Shown piece by piece: positions 1 to 5,711 of a stretch of DNA of 7,118 bases (positions are counted from its first letter, which is position 1; each line of letters starts with the position of its first letter). The stretch comes from Bacteroidales bacterium UBA5537 (GTDB lineage Bacteria > Bacteroidota > Bacteroidia > Bacteroidales > Lentimicrobiaceae). The notes below the pieces were generated by a model. That model worked only from the letters and a program-made list of their open reading frames with translations, searched no databases and was not told the DNA's origin. The position numbers and the translations under genes are program-made. The stretch covers positions 21,083 to 28,200 of the forward strand of contig DINP01000121.1 of NCBI GenBank assembly GCA_002426025.1, in the 5' to 3' direction.

Positions 1-482
1 GCATCGAGGGCCTTTATTTCATCGCCAACCGCGGCCAATTGTGTTTTTACGCTAACTATTTGTTTGTCAATTACATTAATAGCCCCTTTAACATCATCAA
101 ATTGCTTTGGTGTAGCAGCCTGCTCTTTCAGCAGATTTTCGACACGCTTTAAGTCTGTGTTCAGGTTCGCTTTCTGCTGATTAAAAATAGCGGCCTGTGC
201 ATTGATGTTCGCTGATTTGCTTCCCACGGCAGACTTCTGGGCTTCAAGCTGCAGCCTTTTGTAATGCAGATCGGTGGTATCAATCAACCCGACGGCGTCG
301 CCCTGTTGCAGGATCTGACCTTCGGTAAAGTTCAACCAGAGAATACGGCCATTGGCTTCGCTCGAAATGGTTGTTTCAACAGGCTCAAAATTGCCATAGG
401 CATCAGACGTTTCTTTGTTTTGTTTACACGAAACCAAAAAGCTTGTCAGCATGGTCAGAATTATTAATGTGTTTGTTTTCAT
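1..482 (-). CDS. Membrane-fusion (periplasmic adaptor) lipoprotein of an efflux pump, HlyD/YbhG-like, 3' end cut by window
   Basis: This is the first 160 or so residues of a periplasmic adaptor that joins an inner-membrane exporter to a TolC channel. The reading frame starts at ATG 482 and stays open to the left edge. Residues 1-18 form a lipoprotein signal peptide with the lipobox LVSC and Cys19 as lipidation site. Residues about 42-70 (ANGRILWLNFTEGQ, then GDAVGLIDTTDL) look like the first half of a biotinyl-lipoyl-like domain. From about 71 the chain is rich in Gln, Lys, Ala and Leu, as in the alpha-helical coiled-coil hairpin of these proteins. The gene starts 37 bp after the TolC stop, so it is probably co-transcribed with it. 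The phrase GxIDTTxL after the lipoyl half is, from memory, common in Bacteroidota adaptors next to ABC-2 exporter genes. An RND partner cannot be excluded because the transporter lies outside the window. Confidence 0.88.
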   Translation of the reverse strand, partial: MKTNTLIILTMLTSFLVSCKQNKETSDAYGNFEPVETTISSEANGRILWLNFTEGQILQQGDAVGLIDTTDLHYKRLQLEAQKSAVGSKSANINAQAAIFNQQKANLNTDLKRVENLLKEQAATPKQFDDVKGAINVIDKQIVSVKTQLAAVGDEIKALD

Positions 483-519
483 GTCCGGGTTGTATTTGTT
501 CTTTGGTCAGTTTCCTTTA

Positions 520-1797
520 CTATTTAAGCAATCCTATCGCAGTAATGTAATTGAGCCGCGCATATTGCAAATGAATACTGTGCAGGCTCATGTTTATCCG
601 AGACTGTGTGTGTGCATTTTGCTCTGTCAGGAATTCTGAAGATGTAATAATTCCCTGATCCAGTTGAGCCCCGGCTGATTTGGCAACAGATTCTCGAAGT
701 TTAACAATGCGGTGGTCGGCAGCAATCAGGTTCTCATTTTTAAGGATTTCCTCTTTCAGATTGTTTAAAAGGATACGCTGGTTTCTCTCAAAGTTTTCTT
801 TTTGTGTTTCGACCACCTCCTTCTGAATTCCGATTATTTTGCTTTCCTTTTTATGAAGGTTCCAGTCCCAGAAAGTCCATGAGAACCTGACACCAGCCAT
901 CGCATAAGAGTCAAACTGGTTTGAAAGCATATTGAGACCCGGTTTCCCGTAACCTAAAGTTCCGAAAGCTGAAATCCGCGGAATTACCTTAATACCGGTG
1001 ATGGCCTGTTGAGCCGAAAGTTTATCCTGTTGCAGTTCAAGAAATTTAAATTCAGGTCTGAGGCGGGTATTGGGAACCGGCATTGAATCATAAACCGGTT
1101 GCAATAATTCAATGTCGGGATTCAGGCTCTGGCCGGTAAGTTCGCTTAAGCGAAAAATTGCAGCAGCTCTGCTGTGGGCAAGTTCTATTAAAGATTGTTC
1201 TATCCTGATAATTTCAGCATCGAGTACATCGGCATTTGATTGCAATACAGTTCCATTCTTCACCCCTGCCCTTACGCGCGTTAGCCTCGACTGTATCTCA
1301 GACATGCTCAATTTGAGCAGTTTCTCATTTTCGCGAATAAGCAATATATTGAAAAACGCCTGATTTACCCTCTCTTTCAATCGATAAATTTCTGCTTCAA
1401 CCGATTGTAGATTGGACAGCAGGCCGGCCTTTTCGAGTTCTTTTTGTTTTTTGGTCAAACCACCATCCCACAATAGCTGATTGATATCGAGGTTAATCTT
1501 ATAAGAATCCTTGTCCAGAGAGGGGATGTTTACGTTCGGAATTGATATTGGAAGAGAGGTTACATCAGTCTGTAAACCAGCCTGTGCGCCAACCGAAACC
1601 TGGGGCAGATAATTTGTTTTTATAACCGATTCCTGCAGTTCAAATGCTTCGCTATAAAGATTGGCCTGCCGTGCAAGCGGATTGTTGACAACTGCCATAT
1701 TATAACACGTATCGAGCGTCAGCTTAACTACCTGTTGAGCAGTTGCATTGCCCGAAATCACCATGAACACAAGAAAGCCCTTAATAAATGTTTTCAT
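520..1797 (-). CDS. TolC family outer-membrane efflux channel
   Basis: This 425-residue protein should form the trimeric outer-membrane and periplasmic tunnel of a tripartite exporter. A signal peptide covers residues 1-20 (hydrophobic core GFLVFMVISG, likely cut at NATA|QQ). The mature part shows the internal duplication of the family. QLLWDGGLTKKQKE (107-120) corresponds to SWTFWDWNLHKKESK (306-320), and GVKNGTVLQSNADVLDAE (178-195) corresponds to QLDQGIITSSEFLTEQNA (378-395). Long amphipathic helices lie between them, as in the OEP repeats. The length is typical. Its ATG overlaps the TGA of the upstream regulator in ATGA, which suggests translational coupling. The adaptor gene follows after 37 bp. 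The exported substrate cannot be told from sequence. The family assignment is secure, but no specific gene name is justified. Confidence 0.95.
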   Translation of the reverse strand: MKTFIKGFLVFMVISGNATAQQVVKLTLDTCYNMAVVNNPLARQANLYSEAFELQESVIKTNYLPQVSVGAQAGLQTDVTSLPISIPNVNIPSLDKDSYKINLDINQLLWDGGLTKKQKELEKAGLLSNLQSVEAEIYRLKERVNQAFFNILLIRENEKLLKLSMSEIQSRLTRVRAGVKNGTVLQSNADVLDAEIIRIEQSLIELAHSRAAAIFRLSELTGQSLNPDIELLQPVYDSMPVPNTRLRPEFKFLELQQDKLSAQQAITGIKVIPRISAFGTLGYGKPGLNMLSNQFDSYAMAGVRFSWTFWDWNLHKKESKIIGIQKEVVETQKENFERNQRILLNNLKEEILKNENLIAADHRIVKLRESVAKSAGAQLDQGIITSSEFLTEQNAHTQSRINMSLHSIHLQYARLNYITAIGLLK

Positions 1798-2405
1798 TTG
1801 TCCGTTTTTATTGCAGTAATTATTGTGTATGGGATAATTTGCCTTCTTTCTTCAATAAATTGCAGGAAGTCATCCTGATTCATACCGGTAATTCCCATAA
1901 ATACAGGTTTTGCGATAAATGGAAATACACAGAGGCTCATCAGGTTTGCTATTAGTTGTTCGGCTTTTATCGGAATAATAATTCCGGCTTTTACCTCTTC
2001 ACCAATCTGATTTTTAATTATTTCGAAGTTAGCTCCCACGCTTTTCATATTTCCAACCAGTCGCTCAGGATTGCGGCTGATTTCATGAAACACAAAACCC
2101 GCGATATCGGGATTCTGTGTCAGGATGTCAATATAATTTGAACTGATTTTCTCAATCTTTTCAAACAAAGGCATTTCAGCCATCAATACCGAAATTACTT
2201 TGGTAAACATGGTATTCAGCACATCCTTAAAAATAGCCTCAAACAGTTTGTCTTTGCTCCTGAAATAATAATGGAGCAAGGCCTTGTTTATTCCAGCTTC
2301 ATCAGCAATTTCCTGCATACGCGCCCCATCAAATCCTTTGTTTGTGAAAACTATACGGGCTGCTTTCAGGATGCCATTTTCTGTATTTGACTCTATTTCA
2401 GACAT
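1794..2405 (-). CDS. TetR/AcrR family transcriptional regulator of the efflux operon
   Basis: This 203-residue protein is a TetR-type repressor. The N-terminal helix-turn-helix domain spans about residues 10-57: ILKAARIVFTNKGFDGARMQ, then EIADEAGINKALLHYYFRSK and DKLFEAIF. The turn and recognition helix with YYFRSKDKL are the family hallmark. Residues from about 65 on form the variable helical ligand-binding and dimer domain, and no ligand can be inferred. The length is normal for the family. It is the first gene of its operon and its TGA overlaps the TolC start by 4 bp. The leader holds a promoter and overlapping palindromes, so autorepression relieved by a pump substrate is the simplest reading. 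That regulation is inferred from position and symmetry only. Confidence 0.94.
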   Translation of the reverse strand: MSEIESNTENGILKAARIVFTNKGFDGARMQEIADEAGINKALLHYYFRSKDKLFEAIFKDVLNTMFTKVISVLMAEMPLFEKIEKISSNYIDILTQNPDIAGFVFHEISRNPERLVGNMKSVGANFEIIKNQIGEEVKAGIIIPIKAEQLIANLMSLCVFPFIAKPVFMGITGMNQDDFLQFIEERRQIIPYTIITAIKTDK

Positions 2406-2422
2406 CTGTAATTTTTCCAGAA

Positions 2423-2455
2423 GGTTTAATCAAATGATTTAACCAATTGGTCAAA
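2423..2455. promoter_or_regulatory. Probable compound TetR operator (two overlapping palindromes)
   Basis: Two imperfect palindromes share a half-site. The first is 2423-2444, with 9 of 11 arm positions matching. The second is 2438-2455 (TTTAACCAATTGGTCAAA), with 8 of 9 matching around a perfect ACCAATTGGT core. Read on the plus strand this gives three half-sites in alternating orientation: GGTTTAA at 2423, TTTAACC at 2438 and GGTCAAA at 2449. The site lies 18-50 bp upstream of the tetR start codon and covers the end of the -7 element and the predicted transcription start, a place where a bound repressor would block initiation. That the adjacent TetR protein binds here is inference. Confidence 0.65.
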
Positions 2456-2484
2456 GATAAGACTAAAAAAGAGCGCTATGCAAG
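2452..2484 (-). promoter_or_regulatory. Promoter of the tetR-tolC-adaptor operon
   Basis: On the minus strand, TATCTTTG (2452-2459) is a perfect match to the Bacteroidota -7 element TAnnTTTG. CTTG (2481-2484) sits 21 nt upstream as a -33 element, within the usual spacing. Transcription should start near 2445-2447, giving a leader of about 40 nt. The -7 element overlaps the probable TetR operator. Confidence 0.72.
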
Positions 2485-2501
2485 TTTTTTTGAATATTTT
2501 T

Positions 2502-2527
2502 CAATAAAACTTATAAGGCGCTATAAA
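2502..2527 (-). terminator. Weak possible terminator after the DUF4837 gene
   Basis: About 10 nt after the DUF4837 stop codon the minus strand can form a short AT-rich hairpin (TTATAG, loop CGCC, TTATAA with a G-T pair) followed by GTTTTATTG. The stem is weak and the T tract is broken, so termination here may be partial. Some read-through into tetR is possible. Confidence 0.3.
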
Positions 2528-2536
2528 TCAGTGTGT

Positions 2537-3544
2537 TTATTTTTCAATAAATTCGAATGACAGCAAAATTGCCTGCACCTGTTTCAGGAAATCACGTTTG
2601 GCTTCATTCGGTGCGTAAACATAGCCATCGAGGGTAATTACCAGATTGTTTTTCTTATCAACAAAGGTATAGCTGACAAATGGCCCGCCCATAAAATCTT
2701 TTCTCACCTCCCACAATCCGCGCATTTCGACGGCTCTTTCACCTTTCAGATTGATAGTGCGCACCACAGGGCTTATATACTCATCAGCAACAACCATATA
2801 TGAACTATCGCTTGGGCCAGGCACATACAGCTCAGTAAACTGATTTCTGACCGATTGAATTTTTGCAGGATTGAACGCAAGTGTGTCAGTGTATGGATAA
2901 GTGTAGATCAACAGACCCTGGCTAATGCGGTTTGCCTCACGACGCAGCCAGATGAAATTCTCTTTGTTAACGGCCAGATAATAATCGGCAGGAACCTTAA
3001 TTGAGAGATTAAAACGATCTCTGATAGCCTCTGAAGTTTTAATATTTACAGATTTGGAATAGAGAGTCTGAATCCGCTCAATTTCGGCATTATCGTAAAA
3101 ATTTACAATTTCACTTTGTTTTTCGGCAAAACTGCTTTTAATATCCTCAATTGTAGAAGCAGTAATTTTAACCACCCGCTGCGGAGCAGCCCAGATATCG
3201 CGCCTGATTTCAACCAGTGGTTTGCTTATGCTGCTGTCAATATTGATTATAAATATGTTGCGATGGGATTGCAGTACCCGGTTAAACTCATCTTCCTCTA
3301 CCTGAGCAATTTTATACAATGGTTCAGGTTGTGGTAGACCGATGATGGGCGTTTTAAAGAAGGCACGTATTGAATCTCCGGCCGAGCTTTTCCATAGGGC
3401 TTTTTCTGATACAACGAGTATTTCTGAAGGTTTTCCGGTTGATGGAACTTTTAGTCCTTTTTGATCTTCGTTGCAGGATGTAGCAATTAAAACAATAGCC
3501 AGAAAATTCAGGCTTAACCTTAGAAGTTCTTTCATTTTTCTCAT
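2537..3544 (-). CDS. DUF4837 family lipoprotein of unknown function
   Basis: This is a 335-residue predicted lipoprotein. Residues 1-23 form a signal peptide ending in the lipobox IATSC, with Cys24 as lipidation site. The next residues are NEDQKG, without a clear cytoplasmic retention signal, so the inner- or outer-membrane leaflet is undecided. The rest, from about residue 37 (GKPSEILVVSEKALW) to the C-terminus, matches what I know of DUF4837, including the conserved block RGLWEVRKDFMGGPFVSYT (275-293) and a C-terminal segment with LDGYVYAPNEAKRDFLKQ (305-322). No catalytic motif is recognisable and no function is known to me. ATG 3544 is used here. ATG 3535 (Met4) would give an equally good signal peptide. 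It has its own promoter and follows a strong terminator, so it is probably a single-gene unit despite lying beside the transglycosylase gene. Confidence 0.88.
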   Translation of the reverse strand: MRKMKELLRLSLNFLAIVLIATSCNEDQKGLKVPSTGKPSEILVVSEKALWKSSAGDSIRAFFKTPIIGLPQPEPLYKIAQVEEDEFNRVLQSHRNIFIINIDSSISKPLVEIRRDIWAAPQRVVKITASTIEDIKSSFAEKQSEIVNFYDNAEIERIQTLYSKSVNIKTSEAIRDRFNLSIKVPADYYLAVNKENFIWLRREANRISQGLLIYTYPYTDTLAFNPAKIQSVRNQFTELYVPGPSDSSYMVVADEYISPVVRTINLKGERAVEMRGLWEVRKDFMGGPFVSYTFVDKKNNLVITLDGYVYAPNEAKRDFLKQVQAILLSFEFIEK

Positions 3545-3572
3545 CTTACACTAATGTTTTCTATTATTATAA

Positions 3573-3600
3573 CAAATATAGGCGTTCTTTATTATTCAAA
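3573..3600 (-). promoter_or_regulatory. Promoter of the DUF4837 gene
   Basis: TATATTTG (3573-3580) on the minus strand matches the TAnnTTTG element exactly. A TTTG at 3597-3600 could serve as the -33 element, but the 16-nt spacing is shorter than usual. Transcription should start near 3566, about 22 nt before the start codon. Confidence 0.62.
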
Positions 3601-3614
3601 CCAGGCAAATAAGT

Positions 3615-3650
3615 AAAAAAACCGGGATCATTGTTTACAATGGTTCCCGG
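3615..3650 (-). terminator. Intrinsic terminator of the lytic transglycosylase gene
   Basis: On the minus strand, 43 bp after the stop codon, CCGGGA pairs with TCCCGG and CATTG pairs with CAATG. A small internal bulge separates these two stem parts and a TAAA loop closes the hairpin. Seven T residues follow directly (3621 down to 3615). This is a textbook rho-independent terminator and it separates the transglycosylase gene from the DUF4837 promoter that begins about 15 bp further on. Confidence 0.9.
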
Positions 3651-3693
3651 CTTAATGATAGTAATTTCAACATTACCCAATACAGAAAGTTTC

Positions 3694-5529
3694 TCAGCTT
3701 ACGACAGCTACTTTTATCTTTTGACCGGGTTTAAGAGATTTTTCGTTCGAAATATTATTAAGCTTTTTGATCTGGTCAACAGAAGTTCCATCGTGCTTTT
3801 GGGCAATTTTCCAGAGTGTATCGCCTGCTCTGACCGTATAATAAATAAAGTCAAGATCAGTGCCTTTTTGCTTTGGTTTAGCTTTTGGTTCTGGTGTTGC
3901 AACTGCAACCTGTTCTGCTATTTCGGTTCTACCGACTATCAGTTTTTGACCAGGGTGAATAGTGTTTCCCTTAATTCTATTCCATGATCGCAGATTTGCC
4001 AGCGAAGTATTATACTTATCGGCAATACGACCAAGCGATTCACCTGATTTAACTTTATGGTATTTATTTTCAACCCTGATTTTCACCGCTGATTTAGCGG
4101 TGTCCTTCAGCGCTAATTCACTGTTTTCTTTATTTTCAGAATTGTTAACCGATTCCGATTCACGCGAAATTGGTTTTTCTGTAGTTAATTTCTTTTCAAT
4201 TTCGGCAGGTTTCTTCACTGCAGCATATTGAACATTCTGCATGCTTTCAGGACGAACAATCAGACGTTTGCCTATGGCGATATTTGTTGACTTTAAACGG
4301 TTCCACTTTTTCAGATCGTTAACTGAACAATGGTATTTTTTTGAAATGCTACCAAGCGATTCACCCCTTTTTACCTTGTGATATTCGGCCTGAGTAACGG
4401 TTTTCATCATAGTTAAAACCTGCTCTTTTTCAAGTTCAGCCTCGGTTCGGTAAGCATATAATTGTGCTTCGTTGTTAACGAAATCAGGAATGTTTTTCTT
4501 CTGAAGCCTCAACACATAATTATTCCCGTTGGTTGCCGGAATAATACCATTTTTAAAAGACGGGTTCAGAAACTGGATTTCCTCGAAAGGAACATTTAGC
4601 ATTGAAGAAATCTGCGAAAAGGATAAAACATCCTTAACGATTACCGTATCAATTTCGTAGTGATAGAATCGTGGCTGAACGGGTCTGAGGTTATGCTCAG
4701 CAGCATAGCTCATAACATAATTCACCGCGATAAAAGCCGGAACATATCCACGGGTCTCATTGGGTAGAAAAGGCCTTATTTGCCAGAAATCCATTTTACC
4801 TCCCGAACGCCTGATGGCCTTATTCACATTTCCTGCCCCTGAATTGTAAGCGGCCAGTACCAATAGCCAGTCGTTGTACATTTTATAGAGGTCGCTCATG
4901 TGCTGGCAGGCAGCGATGGTAGCCTTCAGCGGATCACGCCGGTCATCAACCAGAGAACTGACATTCAGGTTATACATTTTTCCGGTTCCATACATAAACT
5001 GCCACAATCCGCTTGCTCCAACGGGCGATTTGGCAACAGGGTTCAATGCCGATTCAACAATAGCCAGATATTTGAGCTCCAGGGGCATATTATAGCGATC
5101 GAGTTGCTCTTCGAATAGCGGAAAATATATTTGCGCCAGACCCATAACGCGCTCCATCAAAGCCCGCTTTTTCATGGCATACAGCTCAATATAATCCCTT
5201 ACATATTGGTTATAAGTAAGGTTGATGGGTGTTGCGGCATCAAGACGCTTTAAACGGTTGTAATAAACCGAGTCGGCATAAACCGGAACAAACCCGGCTG
5301 AAAATCCAAAAATATTTTCAATTTCTTTTCCAGATGCACAATCAAATCCATCGAAAAATTTCTGATTCGCAAGACTGTCGAGTGATGCAGCGATAAAATC
5401 ATCTTTTACCAATTCGGTTGATGTTGTATCACTCAGTTCGTTGTCGCTGAGATTCTGGCCATGAAGAGAATAAAAAGGCACTATCGCGCAAAAGGCGATC
5501 AGAATTACAGTGAAGCGGTTGTTTTTCAT
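3694..5529 (-). CDS. MltD-like membrane-bound or secreted lytic murein transglycosylase with three LysM domains
   Basis: This 611-residue enzyme should cleave the MurNAc-GlcNAc bond of peptidoglycan with formation of the 1,6-anhydro product, in the periplasm. A signal peptide covers about 1-24 (VILIAFCAIVPFYSLHG), with no lipobox at the cleavage point, unlike E. coli MltD. The SLT domain spans about 135-275. The expected catalytic Glu is E159 in LAIVESALNP, followed by GASGLWQFM (171-179) and AAYNSGAGNVNKAI (226-239), all classic goose-lysozyme-type motifs. Residues 298-345 resemble the linker of MltD and contain a LysM-like stretch. Three LysM peptidoglycan-binding domains follow at about 383-425, 490-532 and 563-608. 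The first two are close copies (YHKVKRGESL and YHKVKSGESL). Charged linkers separate them. The C-terminus ends right after LysM3. It ends in its own terminator and probably has its own promoter in the 182-bp spacer upstream. Confidence 0.94.
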   Translation of the reverse strand: MKNNRFTVILIAFCAIVPFYSLHGQNLSDNELSDTTSTELVKDDFIAASLDSLANQKFFDGFDCASGKEIENIFGFSAGFVPVYADSVYYNRLKRLDAATPINLTYNQYVRDYIELYAMKKRALMERVMGLAQIYFPLFEEQLDRYNMPLELKYLAIVESALNPVAKSPVGASGLWQFMYGTGKMYNLNVSSLVDDRRDPLKATIAACQHMSDLYKMYNDWLLVLAAYNSGAGNVNKAIRRSGGKMDFWQIRPFLPNETRGYVPAFIAVNYVMSYAAEHNLRPVQPRFYHYEIDTVIVKDVLSFSQISSMLNVPFEEIQFLNPSFKNGIIPATNGNNYVLRLQKKNIPDFVNNEAQLYAYRTEAELEKEQVLTMMKTVTQAEYHKVKRGESLGSISKKYHCSVNDLKKWNRLKSTNIAIGKRLIVRPESMQNVQYAAVKKPAEIEKKLTTEKPISRESESVNNSENKENSELALKDTAKSAVKIRVENKYHKVKSGESLGRIADKYNTSLANLRSWNRIKGNTIHPGQKLIVGRTEIAEQVAVATPEPKAKPKQKGTDLDFIYYTVRAGDTLWKIAQKHDGTSVDQIKKLNNISNEKSLKPGQKIKVAVVS

Positions 5530-5572
5530 TCAGTTATATTTCTATAGTTCGTTTTCGAGTTATCACATCAAA

Positions 5573-5616
5573 TTCAAATTCGAGGTAAAGCAGGTAAACT
5601 TACCAATTAATTTGAA
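5573..5616 (-). repeat. Nested inverted and direct repeats in the transglycosylase leader
   Basis: A perfect 8-bp inverted repeat (TTCAAATT at 5573-5580, AATTTGAA at 5609-5616) encloses GGTAA-AC-TTACC (5593-5604). A direct repeat AGGTAAA occurs at 5583-5589 and 5592-5598. If transcription starts near 5651, all of this is in the 5' untranslated leader and could form a two-part stem-loop, or it may be a protein site. No riboswitch or RNA family was recognised. Confidence 0.45.
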
Positions 5617-5649
5617 AAACGGAAGATGCAATTAATTATCCCTCAATGA

Positions 5650-5688
5650 GTACCCGCAAAAATATAGTTAATATTTTAAACAGGGTAC
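5650..5688. promoter_or_regulatory. GTACCC/GGGTAC inverted repeat bracketing the candidate -7 element
   Basis: GTACCC (5650-5655) and GGGTAC (5683-5688) form a perfect 6-bp inverted repeat with a 27-nt AT-rich spacer. The spacer contains the candidate -7 element of the transglycosylase promoter. It may be a protein-binding pair or chance. A terminator role for the tonB-like gene is unlikely because the loop is long and no T tract follows. Confidence 0.35.
5657..5664 (-). promoter_or_regulatory. Candidate -7 promoter element of the transglycosylase gene
   Basis: TATTTTTG on the minus strand matches TAnnTTTG. No good TTTG or TTG -33 element sits at the usual distance. The nearest is CTG at 5681-5683, 16 nt upstream. 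Transcription would start near 5651, leaving a leader of about 120 nt. No other TAnnTTTG match occurs between here and the start codon. Confidence 0.5.
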
Positions 5689-5711
5689 ACTTTTAACATT
5701 TTTTGAAGCAA

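Noticed and set aside
3714..3908. A second minus-strand frame of 64 codons
   Set aside because: It lies wholly inside the transglycosylase gene in another frame and reads as low-complexity sequence derived from its Lys/Gln-rich linker.
3631..3987. A 118-codon plus-strand open frame
   Set aside because: It lies antisense over the terminator and the LysM3 end of the transglycosylase gene, has no family resemblance, and is a shadow frame. The other plus-strand frames over 264-639, 1112-1363, 1956-2141, 3116-3337, 3962-4231, 4898-5118 and 5703-5951 were dropped for the same reason.
5640..5711. Terminator for the anti-sigma/TonB gene
   Set aside because: No GC-rich stem followed by T residues is present on the minus strand. 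The GTACCC/GGGTAC repeat has a 27-nt loop and lacks a T tract.
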